From: DAISKN01 sp964553925
Lineage (GTDB): Bacteria; Acidobacteriota; Vicinamibacteria; Marinacidobacterales; SMYC01
Direction: 5' to 3'
Assembly (NCBI GenBank): GCA_964553925.1
Contig: CAZKNR010000133.1
Location: 7,405-71,404, forward strand
Length of the DNA: 64,000 nucleotides
Every line of letters begins with the position of its first letter. The stretch's first letter is position 1. A program made the translations under genes and the position numbers. Below are positions 7,441 through 16,305 of the stretch, one piece after another. The notes under the pieces are model-generated. The model was given only the letters and a program-made list of their open reading frames with translations. It was not told where the DNA came from and did not search any database.

Positions 7441-7446
7441 TATAAT
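7441..7446 (+). promoter_or_regulatory. Perfect -10 hexamer TATAAT before the TPR protein gene
   Basis: TATAAT stands 22 bp before ATG 7468. No good -35 is present at 16-18 bp spacing, so the promoter may rely on an activator or another sigma factor. Confidence 0.55.
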
Positions 7447-7467
7447 CCCGTTTCGAGGAGAAATCGA

Positions 7468-8379
7468 ATGCTCAAGAGGTGCACTGCTTACGGGTTAGGC
7501 GTTCTGCTGGCCGCCACGACGCTGATGGCGCAGATGGGGACCGGCCGGGTTACGGGATCGGTCAAGGATCCCCAGGGAAAACCGATCGTGGGAGCAAAAA
7601 TTACCGCCACCAACCCCGAGAGCGAGCGGGCTCTCGAGGCGACGTCCGACAAGAGCGGGAAGTGGGCGCTTCTCGGCTTCCGCTCCGGAAGCTACGAGTT
7701 CACGTTCACCGCCGATGGATACAAGCCGCAGGCCTACACCAACGCCGTCCAGCAGATGAGCCGCAATCCCGCGATGGACGTGATCCTCGAGCCTTTGCAG
7801 ATGGGCCAAAGCAGCGGCGGCGGCGCCGGAGGCAAGCTCGACGAAGCGAACCAGCTCCTGGAGCAGAAGCAGTATCCCGAAGCCCTCGCGAAGTACGAAG
7901 AGCTCCTCGCGGCCGAGCCCACGCTCTATCAGATCAATTACAACATCGGGATCGCCCAAAGGGAGATGGGTGAGCTCGAAAAGGCCATTGCCTCGTTCCA
8001 GAAGGTCCTGGACCAGGAGGCGAACAATACCTCGGCGCTCATCGCCATTGGCGACGTCCTTGTCTTAGGGGGAAAGCTCGACGAAGCGGTGACGTACTTC
8101 GAGAAGGCCATCGGGCAGACGACCGACGAGGTCATCCCCTTCAACGTGGCGGAGATCTACTTCAACCAGGGGAACACTGCGAAGGCCCTCGAGTACTACC
8201 AGACGGCAGCGACCCGTAAGCCCGGCTGGCCCGAGCCCCACCTCAAGATGGGATACGCCAATCTGAACGCGGGGAACATGGACGCGGCGATCGCGGCGTT
8301 CGAGCAGGTCGTGGTGGTGGCTCCCGACAGTCCGCAAGCACAGCTGGCGCAGGCGGCGCTCTCGTCGTTGAAGAAGTAG
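7468..8379 (+). CDS. Secreted carboxypeptidase-regulatory-like and TPR-repeat protein
   Basis: The 303-residue protein has an N-terminal signal sequence (MLKRCTAYGLGVLLAATTLM). A carboxypeptidase regulatory-like beta-sandwich follows at about residues 25-110, with GRVTGSVKDPQGKPIVGAKI and the FRSGSYEFTFTADGYKP turn. After a glycine-rich linker there are four or five TPR units at residues 130-300, for example EALAKYEELLAAEP and KALEYYQTAATRKPGWPEPH. Such fusions are common acidobacterial envelope proteins thought to mediate protein contacts. AGGAG (7456-7460) lies seven bases before the ATG. It is divergent from the DUF4388 operon and converges with comEC. Confidence 0.85.
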   Translation: MLKRCTAYGLGVLLAATTLMAQMGTGRVTGSVKDPQGKPIVGAKITATNPESERALEATSDKSGKWALLGFRSGSYEFTFTADGYKPQAYTNAVQQMSRNPAMDVILEPLQMGQSSGGGAGGKLDEANQLLEQKQYPEALAKYEELLAAEPTLYQINYNIGIAQREMGELEKAIASFQKVLDQEANNTSALIAIGDVLVLGGKLDEAVTYFEKAIGQTTDEVIPFNVAEIYFNQGNTAKALEYYQTAATRKPGWPEPHLKMGYANLNAGNMDAAIAAFEQVVVVAPDSPQAQLAQAALSSLKK

Positions 8380-8404
8380 CTTCTTCCACTCTTCAAACCT
8401 CGGG

Positions 8405-10777
8405 CTACCGGAAGGTTTCCACTTCCATCCCGCCGTTCGCGTCGAGGTGCACGGTGATGCTGCCGTGCTCGTCGGTTCGGGCGTAGGAAATTCCCGAGGC
8501 GCGCAGGCGATCGAGAACCGCCGGCGACGGGAGAGGCCAGCCGACGTTCTCCCGCGACGACAGGATCGCGAAGCGGGGGCGCACCGCCGCGAGGAATGAA
8601 GCGCTGGTGGAAGTCCGGCTTCCGTGATGGCCCACTTTCAGCACGTCGGCCTCGAGCGGAACGCCTCGCGAGAGAAGGGCCTGCTCGAGCTCTTCACCAG
8701 CGTCGCCGGTCAATAGAACGCTCGATTCGCCCAGAGTGAGCCGCATCACGATCGAGCGGTCGTTCTCGTCCTCCGGTGACTCCATTCCCGGAGCGCCAGA
8801 CGCGGCGAGGATCTCCCAGAGGACCCCACCCCAGTGGAAACTCTCTCCCGCGCGCAGCTGGCGGATCGGGATCCCTCGGTCGCGAGCGGTCTGGTAAATC
8901 CGGCGATAGGCGGGCCGCTCCCACGTCGGGCCGCTCTCCCAGACCTCGCGCACGTTCATGGAGCCGGCGATCGCGAAGAGCCCTCCGATGTGGTCGTAGT
9001 CGGCGTGCGTGAGGACCATGGCGTCGAGCTTCCGTCCGCCGTGATCGAGAAGGTAAGGAAGAACGACTCGCTCTCCGACGTCGAATGAGGTGGCTGGGAG
9101 CCCTCCGCCGTCGACGAGGACCCGCTGTCCCTCGGGAAGCGAGAGAACGATGGCGTCCCCATGGCCGACGTCGAGCGCGGTGAGCGTAAGTCGGGAAGGC
9201 TCACTCACCTTCTCTCCCTTTCCGAAGGGAAGCGCCAGAAGAAGCGCGCCGAGACCGACGAAGCCCAGCACCGGTACCTTCCCCCGCCCATGCCGGAGAA
9301 AGGCAAGGGCTCCGTAATACGCGAGCATCCAGAGGAGTGAGGGCCGAGCTACCGCGAGCGTAGCCCCGGGAAGCTCGGAGGCGAGCCGCGCCGTCCCTGT
9401 CAGGAGTGAAACCCCGGCGTGAGCTCCGAGACTCAACAGGTCGGAGAGAAGCGGTACGCCTGAGACGAGGACGAGGGCGAGGCCCACTATCACGATAGCC
9501 CCCGAGAGGGGAACAGCAACCAGGCTCGCGAGAGGGGCCACCCACGTGAGCGCGTGGAAGTGCCAGGCGGTGATGGGAACGACGACCGCTTGTGCGGCAA
9601 TCGAGACCGAGAGCGGCGTTGCCAGGAGGCGAAGGGGGCGGAGCCGGTTCGCGAGAGGCTCGGTGAGCCAGAGAATCCCCGCCATGGCGGCGAAGCTCAG
9701 CTGGAAACCGGGATCCTCGAGCCAGAGCGGCTCCCACAGAAGGAGCAGGAGTGCCGCGAGGGCGAGCGCGTTCACGTAGGGACGATCGAGGCTCAGGAGG
9801 CGCGCCCCGAGGACGATCGAGGTGGCGAGAGCCGCGCGCACCACGGGCGGACCACTCCCGCAGAACGCCGCGTACAAAGGGACGATGAGGAGCAGGGTCC
9901 AGAGGGTCGCGACCTCGGAAGCGCCGAGGCGCCTGAGGATGAAGTAGAACACGAGGATCACGATCGCGACCTGCGACCCGCTGATGGCCATGACGTGGAA
10001 GATGCCCGCGTCGCGATAGAGCTCTTCGAGCTCGGGCGACAGCATTTCTCGATCTCCGGTGAGAAGCGCGACCACGACGCCGAGCGTATCCCTCGAGGGA
10101 TCGCCGAGCGCCGATTCGAGTCGAAGGGTCGCAGCGATCCTCAGGCGAGACACCCAGGCTTTGTGCCCACGGGCTTTCGTCTCTCGTTCGACCAGGAGGG
10201 CGCTCTTCACGGAGGCAGTCAGGTCGAGCCGCTGCCGGTCGAAATAGCGCCGGACGTCGAATCCTCCCTCGTTTCCGAAAGACGAGGGCTCGTCGAGCCT
10301 GCCCCAGAACGAGATTCGGTCGGAGGCTTCGAGACCGCGGAGCCGGTCCCGGACCTCCCCCGAAACCCGTGCGCGAAGACCGCCCTCGGCCCTGTACGCG
10401 TGGCCATGAACCCGGATCGTCTCGGAGTCGAGAGTCAGGACGGCGAGGTCCAGCCCGAGCTCGGGCTCGCGGCGAAGACGACCCTCGATGCGCGACGGAC
10501 CTTCGAAGGATTTCTCTCCGAGGAGGTGGTAGGTCGCAAGAAGCGTGCTCTCCCGCGATTCGAGAGCGCGCGCCCCACCTGCGGCCAGGCCCAGCAGAAC
10601 GTAGGCCAGAAAGACGAGCGCGGAGGCGAGAAGCCTCTCGACTCGAGCGAGAGCCGCGGCCACGGACAGGAGCGCGGCCGCCGAGAATCCGGCAAGCGCC
10701 GGAGGAGTGCTCGAGGGTACGGAAAGGAAAAGCCCTGCGACGAACGCGGCGGCGATCGCGATTGCCGGCGATCGCAC
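8405..10777 (-). CDS. comEC: ComEC/Rec2-family DNA internalisation protein
   Basis: The 790-residue protein has N-terminal membrane helices, an OB-like external segment, the Competence-domain core with HVMAISGSQVAIVILVFYFI and GSGPPVVRAALAT, and a C-terminal metallo-beta-lactamase domain. The latter carries ALDVGHGDAIVLSLPEG, THADYDHIGG (metal ligands HxDxDH) and KVGHHGS. ComEC forms the inner-membrane channel through which transforming single-stranded DNA enters, and the C-terminal domain is proposed to degrade the non-transported strand. All three usual domains are present. The stop lies 25 bp from the convergent TPR gene. Confidence 0.93.
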   Translation of the reverse strand: MRSPAIAIAAAFVAGLFLSVPSSTPPALAGFSAAALLSVAAALARVERLLASALVFLAYVLLGLAAGGARALESRESTLLATYHLLGEKSFEGPSRIEGRLRREPELGLDLAVLTLDSETIRVHGHAYRAEGGLRARVSGEVRDRLRGLEASDRISFWGRLDEPSSFGNEGGFDVRRYFDRQRLDLTASVKSALLVERETKARGHKAWVSRLRIAATLRLESALGDPSRDTLGVVVALLTGDREMLSPELEELYRDAGIFHVMAISGSQVAIVILVFYFILRRLGASEVATLWTLLLIVPLYAAFCGSGPPVVRAALATSIVLGARLLSLDRPYVNALALAALLLLLWEPLWLEDPGFQLSFAAMAGILWLTEPLANRLRPLRLLATPLSVSIAAQAVVVPITAWHFHALTWVAPLASLVAVPLSGAIVIVGLALVLVSGVPLLSDLLSLGAHAGVSLLTGTARLASELPGATLAVARPSLLWMLAYYGALAFLRHGRGKVPVLGFVGLGALLLALPFGKGEKVSEPSRLTLTALDVGHGDAIVLSLPEGQRVLVDGGGLPATSFDVGERVVLPYLLDHGGRKLDAMVLTHADYDHIGGLFAIAGSMNVREVWESGPTWERPAYRRIYQTARDRGIPIRQLRAGESFHWGGVLWEILAASGAPGMESPEDENDRSIVMRLTLGESSVLLTGDAGEELEQALLSRGVPLEADVLKVGHHGSRTSTSASFLAAVRPRFAILSSRENVGWPLPSPAVLDRLRASGISYARTDEHGSITVHLDANGGMEVETFR

Positions 10778-10803
10778 GTCAGGCCCGCTTCCGCGGGCGA
10801 GGG

Positions 10804-10848
10804 CATTCCAGACAGTCCAGACAGTCCAGACCGGTTAGACGGTCTAGA
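10804..10848. repeat. Five tandem 9-bp repeats, unit CAGTCCAGA
   Basis: The copies are CATTCCAGA, CAGTCCAGA, CAGTCCAGA, CCGGTTAGA and CGGTCTAGA. The array fills most of the gap between the exported protein gene and comEC and covers the last codons of the former. Confidence 0.85.
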
Positions 10849-11734
10849 AGGTCAAATCCTTCCGGGGCTTCTTCACGACGAGCCCCCGGACCAGCGCCTC
10901 GAAATCGGCTTCGTTCTCCTGGGCCCTGTTCTCCGGACAGCTGAGACTCAAGACATAGGCGAGATCGCGTGAATAGACGATCACCAGTCGATTGTAAGAG
11001 GGGACGAAACCGGCCACCTTGACGAAGCGCAGCTCGTGGGCGTTGTAGGGCTCGAGAGTGAGTGGACCATTCATGATTGGCCGGAATCCACTGGCCTGGG
11101 AGACCGACCCCTCGACGTCCTGAACGGCGCTGCGAAAATCTTTCTCGCCGCGAAGCTTCCGCCGAATCAGGGCGAGCGTCGCTTTCGCCTCGGTCGAGGC
11201 GTTCGAGAGTGAGGCGGCGACGTCGAACGAGGGCGGCATCGGTTCGATCGCCCAGGCCGCGGAGGGCACGACGAGACTCACTTGAAGCTCTTCGTTGGAC
11301 CAGACGGGCGGAGGACTCGCCAGATTCGGGGGCGGAAGCGACGGCGGCGCGGGAGCAGGCGGAGCCGGCTCGGGCGCGCGAACCTGAGGCTCGGGCTCGA
11401 TGGTCTCGCTTCGAAGCGCCCGAGGATCGGGTGGTTTCGCCGCAGGCGCGGGGGGCCGCCGCGTTTGAGCACTGCCCTGATTGCCCTGATTTCCTTGATC
11501 GGTACGATTCGCCTGCTCCGTCGCTACCAGGTTGACGTACGAGCGAGGCACCGACATGAGCTTGCCTTCTCGGGTCTTGAGGAGAACGAGTCCCTCCTTG
11601 ACCTCGTAGCTCTGGACCTCCATCCGGTTTCCGTCTACGAAGACCACGATCGTCTGGGCCGAGGCGAGCCGGGGCGCTATGAGGAGCGTCGAGACGAGAA
11701 GCAGCAAAGCGGCTCTTGTAGGCCTGATAAGCAT
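10844..11734 (-). CDS. Exported proline-rich protein of unknown function
   Basis: The 296-residue protein has a signal peptide ending near PRLASAQT. A short domain of about 55 residues follows (VVFVDGNRMEVQSYEVKEG and LKTREGKLMSVPRSYVNLV). Such VDGxxxxVxxYEVxxGxV segments occur at the start of many acidobacterial and myxobacterial secreted proteins. A disordered linker rich in Pro, Ala and Gln comes next and includes QGN triplets made by 9-bp repeats. The C-terminal 130 residues form a globular domain without recognised motifs. The start ATG 11734 has AAGGGGAG 8 bases upstream; an ATG at 11755 is less likely. Confidence 0.65.
   Translation of the reverse strand: MLIRPTRAALLLLVSTLLIAPRLASAQTIVVFVDGNRMEVQSYEVKEGLVLLKTREGKLMSVPRSYVNLVATEQANRTDQGNQGNQGSAQTRRPPAPAAKPPDPRALRSETIEPEPQVRAPEPAPPAPAPPSLPPPNLASPPPVWSNEELQVSLVVPSAAWAIEPMPPSFDVAASLSNASTEAKATLALIRRKLRGEKDFRSAVQDVEGSVSQASGFRPIMNGPLTLEPYNAHELRFVKVAGFVPSYNRLVIVYSRDLAYVLSLSCPENRAQENEADFEALVRGLVVKKPRKDLTF
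11472..11498. repeat. Three tandem 9-bp repeats inside the exported protein gene
   Basis: CTGCCCTGA, TTGCCCTGA and TTTCCTTGA lie in frame and encode Gln-Gly-Asn-like triplets on the minus strand. Confidence 0.8.
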
Positions 11735-11796
11735 GACTGGCACTCCCCTTTGCATCGTCCCGGAAGTGGCTCTGGGAAGCCTCGCGAGACGCCCCT

Positions 11797-11825
11797 AGTA
11801 TGGTCCCCGGTGGGGAGGTTGGCAA
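11797..11825 (-). promoter_or_regulatory. Putative promoter of the exported protein gene
   Basis: On the minus strand TTGCCA (11825-11820) and CATACT (11802-11797) are separated by 17 bp, four or more matches each to the consensus hexamers. Confidence 0.55.
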
Positions 11826-11847
11826 GTTTGGCTGAAGCTCAGCGGGC

Positions 11848-13173
11848 TCAGCGGGCGCGGGAGAAGAGGGCGACGGTCTCGAAGTGGTGGGTGTTCGGAA
11901 AAAGGTCGAAAAGCGCGAGGCTCGAAAGAGCGAGGCCGTGGGCGGAGAGACGGACGACATCCCGGAACAGCGCCGGGGGGTCGCAGGAAACGTATCGGAT
12001 CGAACGCACGGGACTCTTGCCGACCGCTTCGATGAGAGCGGGAGACAGGCCTCCCCGTGGCGGGTCCAGGATGACGACGTCGGAAGGCAAAAGCTTCGCC
12101 CGGGCGGCGTAGGCCGACGCGTCTCCGCGGACGAAGCGCAGCCTGGCGCTTCCTTCGCGTCCTTCCGCAGCCGCGCGCTCGGCATTCTCCCGCGCGTCCT
12201 TGAGGGCGATGCTCTGGCTCTCGACCCCGATGACGCTCGCGAGCCTCCTCGAAAGCGGGAGGGCGAAAAGACCGACGCCGCAGAACAGATCGAGTCCGCG
12301 CGTGGCGCCGTCTTCCTCCGAGCCGGCGACGACGCTCGACACCAAATCCTGAAGGAGGAACCGGTTCGACTGGAAGAAGCTTCCGACCGACTGAAGGAGC
12401 GTAAGACCCGACACCCGGTGCTCCACAAGGGGCCGTCCCGCGCGGATCCCGGGGCCGCCCCCGCGATCGTCGTCGACCGCGGCGACCATCCCCTCGAGCC
12501 CGAGCTCCGTGAGGAGCTCCTCCCGCTTTCTCTCCTCGAACGCGCGAAGACCATCGCTAGAGGAGACGAGAAATCTCGCGGCGATCCTCCCTGGCTCGTG
12601 CGTCGACTCTTCGAGCTCCACGGCGACCACGCTCCGGGCGAGGCGCCGATTCTCCGAGAGCACCCCGCGGACGCGCTGCCAGACGCGATTCAGTGTCTCC
12701 GTCCCGAGAAGGCACCGGTCGACGTCCACGATCTCGCGGCTCTCGCGCCGGCGAAAGCCCGCGATCGGCTGATGGGCGACGAAAGCAACGTGGAATCGAA
12801 GCCGGTTTCGGTACTCGGTGTCCTTCGCCGAGTGGAGCGTGAGGGGCTTGTCGTAAGGCGCCCCGGTGGCGCGCTCGATCCCCTCCAGAAGGATGCGTCG
12901 TTTGGCTTCGAGCTGTGCCTCAGGCCGAAGATGCATGAGCCGGCAGCCCCCGCAGCTTTGGTAGTAGGGACACGGCGGGGCGCGCCGCTCAGGGGAGGTC
13001 TCGAGGACCTCGACGGAGACCGCTCTCGCGTAGTCCGCCTTCTCCCGGAGGGTTCGCACTCGGTGACGCTCCCCTGGCGCCGTTTCCGGCACGAAGACCA
13101 CTCGGCCCTCGTGGCGGGCGAGCCCGTCGCCTCCGGCGACTATCTTTTCGATCTCGACCTCGAACTCCGGCAT
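11848..13173 (-). CDS. rlmD: RlmD/TrmA-family 23S rRNA (uracil-C5)-methyltransferase
   Basis: The 441-residue SAM-dependent enzyme has an N-terminal TRAM domain (residues 1-60). A cysteine cluster CPYYQSCGGC, with a fourth Cys near DVDRCLLG, is the [4Fe-4S] site of RlmD-type enzymes. The C-terminal methyltransferase has LDLFCGVGLFALPLSRR, a DPPRGGLSP motif and the catalytic RYVSCDPPALFRD. Members form 5-methyluridine in 23S rRNA; RlmD itself modifies U1939 in E. coli, and the position here is inferred. The ATG at 13173 begins MPEFEVEIEKI, five bases after the birA stop. Two GCTCAGCGG repeats (11837-11854) span its stop codon. Confidence 0.88.
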   Translation of the reverse strand: MPEFEVEIEKIVAGGDGLARHEGRVVFVPETAPGERHRVRTLREKADYARAVSVEVLETSPERRAPPCPYYQSCGGCRLMHLRPEAQLEAKRRILLEGIERATGAPYDKPLTLHSAKDTEYRNRLRFHVAFVAHQPIAGFRRRESREIVDVDRCLLGTETLNRVWQRVRGVLSENRRLARSVVAVELEESTHEPGRIAARFLVSSSDGLRAFEERKREELLTELGLEGMVAAVDDDRGGGPGIRAGRPLVEHRVSGLTLLQSVGSFFQSNRFLLQDLVSSVVAGSEEDGATRGLDLFCGVGLFALPLSRRLASVIGVESQSIALKDARENAERAAAEGREGSARLRFVRGDASAYAARAKLLPSDVVILDPPRGGLSPALIEAVGKSPVRSIRYVSCDPPALFRDVVRLSAHGLALSSLALFDLFPNTHHFETVALFSRAR

Positions 13174-13178
13174 GAGGG

Positions 13179-14681
13179 CTAACGCGAGTATAGGCTCAAG
13201 GTGGGGAGACCGATTCTCTTTCGGAGCCGCCTTCGATACGCGCTCTCGAGGGCCGCCCGATAGATTTTTTCCGGCATGCGCTCGCGGTACGAATCGAGCG
13301 AGGACTCGGCCTCTCGCCTCAGTTCGTCCCGCTCCCTGTCTCCCACGACTGCCTCGGACTCGGCGACGAGCTCTTCGTCGAGCGCGGCCAGGTCCCGCTC
13401 GGCTTCGCCCGGGGCCTTCCCGGCACGCTCGGACAAGGACCGGACGGCGTCCGCGGCTCGCTCGAGGAAAAGGGCCAGCCCGCGCTCCTTCTCCGGCAGC
13501 GCGGCAGCAAGCTCCCGGAGCCGCGAGGAGGTTTCCCTGAGGTATGCTTCGGCCCCGGCGTCTTCCGAAGACGTCGCCCCCCCGCGCCCGCCGAGGCTCG
13601 ACTCCCGAAACCTTCGAAAGGAAGCCTCGACCGTTTGCCGGCAGTATCCAAGGCGGCGCGCCTTCAGAAGCGTCTTCGGGCGTTCGAACACCCGGTCGAT
13701 TCCCTCTTTCACCACCGCGAGAGGGATTCCCAGCTGTTCCCAGCGCCACACCAGGTCCCATTCGCTCGGGGTGATGAAGAGAGGACTTCCACGCCGGGCG
13801 ACGAAGCAGCTCTCCACTCCCTCGTAGTAGCCTTCATCACCTTCATCGAATGCGGGCGCGCTCTGTCCGGCATCTTCCTGAAGGTGAACGTCGTCCGAGC
13901 GCAGAGTTCTCGTGGTTCCGTCGTCGAGACGGACGTCGAGTCCGCCGTCGTCCGCGAGTCCCACGATCGAGGCCGCGTAGCCGCTTGTCTCGCGTGACAC
14001 CACTCGCACCCGCGCGCCCTCGAGACCGCTCGCGAGCTCTCGCCACCTCTGAAGAATCCGCGGCCGGCTCTCGCGCTCCCACCACTTCTCGAGAGCGACC
14101 GTGACCGCGAGCGCGACCTCGAGAGGATCCACCGCGCGGCCGAGAATCGCGCGCACCGACGTCGCGCGCGCCGAGACCTCTCCCGGAAAGTCTTCCGCCG
14201 CCTGATTCACGTTGACGCCGATTCCCACCACCGCGAACTCGCACCTTTGACCGGCGAAGCTCGACTCGCACAGGATTCCGCCGAGTTTCCGGCCAGCGAA
14301 GAACAGATCGTTGGGCCAGCGGAGCTCGATTGCGATCGCCGCGGACTGCTTGAGCCCCTCGGCTGCCGCGACCGATGCCGTGAGCGGGAGGATCCCGAGA
14401 TCGCGGGTGTCATCCTCTTCTTCGCCCTTCTTGGGCTCCTCGGGCTTCTCGGGCCGAATCAGGAGCGAGAGATAGAGGCCCCCCTCGGCGGACTCCCACC
14501 TTCGGCTCCAGCGTCCCTTTCCCGCGCTCTGGGACTTCGCCAGGACAACGGTGCCATGGGGCGCGCCCCGCTTGGCGAGAGAGGCCGCGACAACGTTGGT
14601 GGAATCGGTCTCGTTGGCGACGAGGATGAAACGGCCCCAGCCCGAGCCGGCGCTTCGGAGCCTGCTGCCGAACGAGGCTAT
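13179..14681 (-). CDS. birA: Biotin-protein ligase fused to an uncharacterised C-terminal domain; no standard start codon
   Basis: The frame encodes a BirA/BPL catalytic core at residues 20-230: NETDSTN, the biotinyl-AMP loop AKSQSAGKGRWSRRWES, RWPNDLFFAGRKLGGI and VVGIGVNVNQ. An SH3-like C-terminal domain ends near RSDDVHLQ at residue 270. A further 225 residues follow, starting GYYEGVESCFVARRGSPLF and including GYCRQTVEASFRRFRE, then a coiled-coil-like stretch; I know this only as a domain of separate hypothetical proteins. It biotinylates carboxyl carrier proteins. No ATG, GTG or TTG precedes the core. The best start is ATA 14681, overlapping the preceding stop as ATAG, with AAGG seven bases upstream. 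The first standard start, GTG 14231, would cut off the active site. Confidence 0.8.
   Translation of the reverse strand: MASFGSRLRSAGSGWGRFILVANETDSTNVVAASLAKRGAPHGTVVLAKSQSAGKGRWSRRWESAEGGLYLSLLIRPEKPEEPKKGEEEDDTRDLGILPLTASVAAAEGLKQSAAIAIELRWPNDLFFAGRKLGGILCESSFAGQRCEFAVVGIGVNVNQAAEDFPGEVSARATSVRAILGRAVDPLEVALAVTVALEKWWERESRPRILQRWRELASGLEGARVRVVSRETSGYAASIVGLADDGGLDVRLDDGTTRTLRSDDVHLQEDAGQSAPAFDEGDEGYYEGVESCFVARRGSPLFITPSEWDLVWRWEQLGIPLAVVKEGIDRVFERPKTLLKARRLGYCRQTVEASFRRFRESSLGGRGGATSSEDAGAEAYLRETSSRLRELAAALPEKERGLALFLERAADAVRSLSERAGKAPGEAERDLAALDEELVAESEAVVGDRERDELRREAESSLDSYRERMPEKIYRAALESAYRRRLRKRIGLPTLSLYSR
14427..14453. repeat. Three tandem 9-bp repeats inside birA
   Basis: CTTCTTGGG, CTCCTCGGG and CTTCTCGGG encode PEK-PEE-PKK triplets in a surface loop of the BirA catalytic domain. 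Confidence 0.8.
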
Positions 14682-16201
14682 TTCGGGACCTTCGCCAGCT
14701 TGGCCTTCAGAGCGTCGATTTCCCTTTGGATCATTCCTTCGGCGAGATCGGGGACGACCTCCCAGGCAATTTCCTGAATGATCTTCTGAGAGAGCTTGTC
14801 CACGAGGCGCGCGGCAAGCCTGTCGATGAGAGCGTCGTCTATGACCTCCGGAATTGCGCCCCGGCCGCCGTCGCCTTCGCGCGACGGTGTCCTGGCCGCG
14901 AACACAGGCTTCGCTATCTCGGAGGGGCCAGGCGTGTCGATCTTGTCAAAGGGCTCGTCAAAGGGCTCGTGCGCCGCGTTGGTCTCGAACACCGGCTCGG
15001 GCTCGCTCACGGGCGCTTCGCTTTCGGCGACGATTTCCGCCTCGCCGTAAGAGTCGAAGGAACCCGTGTCGATCCGGTCGAAGTTGTCGCTGGCCTCACC
15101 GGAGCCGAGCGTCTGGCCGCTTTCGAACGAGGAGACGGGCTCGAAGTCCGCCCCGGAGTGTTTTGCGGCGGCGACGAACGGATCGTAGGGCTCGAACGCC
15201 GACGCTGGCTCGGGAGCCGCGGCGGTGAGAGGCGGCGGCATCACGAGCGGAGGAGGTCCCGCAACCTCAGGCGGCTCGGGTATCGGCGGCGGCACGTAGG
15301 CGGAGGTATCCGAGATAGGTGGGTCGGCGAACTCGTCGAAACCCTGGTAGCTCGGCGCCGACTCCGGGCCGCCTTCGTTCGGCATCCGCCATGTGGAGTC
15401 CATGTCGTCAGCCTCGTACTGGACCTCGTAATCCGGAGACGTGAAGGCCTGACTCGGGGCTGAAGGCGCTCCGAGCGGAGGCGGCGCCATGAACACCGTT
15501 GAGCTGTCTTCTTCTTCGGGAGCGGCAGGCACTTCGACAGCGCCCCAGATGTCGTCTCCCTCCGAGGCGGAGGGTGCGGCCGGCCGTCCCTCGCGGCCTC
15601 CGAGAAGAACGGTATGGTCGCCCGGCTCCATCATGAGCTCCCGTTCCCCAGCCTCGATCGCGAACGCGTCGTCGAATCCGGAGCCGTACTCGGCGATCGG
15701 CGCGGGCGGCGGCGCGAGTGCGGCGGCGACGTGGGGCGCTCTCGCAGGCGCGGGCGGAGCTCCGCGCGCGGGCGGCATGATGACCGTACGCTCGTCGAAC
15801 TCCATGGGCGCCGGTGCGGAAGCGGCCGCCGGGACCCGGGCGAGAAGCTCTTTTACCTTCGAGATCAGAGTCTGGGGCTCGAAGGGCTTGGCGAGAAAAC
15901 CGTCGCAACCGGCGTTGCGGGCGCGCTCTTGATCGAACGGCTCGAAGGCTCCGGTCAGGAGAAGAACCGGGATGTGCTTCAAATCGGCGCTGGACTTGAT
16001 GAACTCGCAGACCTCGTAGCCGTTTTTCTCCGGCATGATGATGTCGCAGAGAACGATATGCGGCATGATCGAACGGATCTCGTCGATCGCTTTCTGGCCG
16101 TTGCCGACGGTATGAAGCTCGAAGTCCTCGTCAGAGAAGGTGAGCTCGATGACCTTCTGAATGGTGATGCTGTCGTCGGCGAGCAGGATTTTATGTCCCA
16201 T
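14678..16201 (-). CDS. Response regulator with a CheY-like receiver, long Pro/Glu-rich linker and conserved C-terminal helix
   Basis: The 507-residue protein starts with a receiver domain (residues 1-125): LLADDSITIQKVIELTFSDE, the phosphoacceptor Asp in IVLCDIIMPEKNGYEVC, and the Lys in FLAKPFEPQTL. About 300 residues of Pro/Ala/Glu-rich linker follow. The last 50 residues are a predicted amphipathic helix, ALIDRLAARLVDKLSQKII, followed by EIAWEVVPDLAEG. No DNA-binding output domain is present. The layout recalls receiver-plus-linker polarity regulators such as RomR of Myxococcus, but homology to them is not shown. ATG 16201 has AAGGAGGGG upstream. A strong promoter lies at 16306-16334. Confidence 0.82.
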   Translation of the reverse strand: MGHKILLADDSITIQKVIELTFSDEDFELHTVGNGQKAIDEIRSIMPHIVLCDIIMPEKNGYEVCEFIKSSADLKHIPVLLLTGAFEPFDQERARNAGCDGFLAKPFEPQTLISKVKELLARVPAAASAPAPMEFDERTVIMPPARGAPPAPARAPHVAAALAPPPAPIAEYGSGFDDAFAIEAGERELMMEPGDHTVLLGGREGRPAAPSASEGDDIWGAVEVPAAPEEEDSSTVFMAPPPLGAPSAPSQAFTSPDYEVQYEADDMDSTWRMPNEGGPESAPSYQGFDEFADPPISDTSAYVPPPIPEPPEVAGPPPLVMPPPLTAAAPEPASAFEPYDPFVAAAKHSGADFEPVSSFESGQTLGSGEASDNFDRIDTGSFDSYGEAEIVAESEAPVSEPEPVFETNAAHEPFDEPFDKIDTPGPSEIAKPVFAARTPSREGDGGRGAIPEVIDDALIDRLAARLVDKLSQKIIQEIAWEVVPDLAEGMIQREIDALKAKLAKVPK

Positions 16202-16305
16202 CGCCCCTCCTTCCGGACGTTTTCGAACGGCTCGACGGGTTGGCGCTTGTTTGGTGTGCGGATCGCAACGTTCGGCTTGCTCTCTGCTGTTCAGAGTTTT
16301 TGGAA

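Noticed and set aside
10779..12554. A 591-codon minus-strand frame spanning two genes
   Set aside because: It runs across rlmD and the exported protein gene in another frame. Its product is Arg/Ser/Pro-rich low-complexity sequence.
13174..13761. Upstream extension of rlmD
   Set aside because: The frame stays open into the birA 3' region, but homologues begin at MPEFEVEIEKI and the extension is a shadow of birA.
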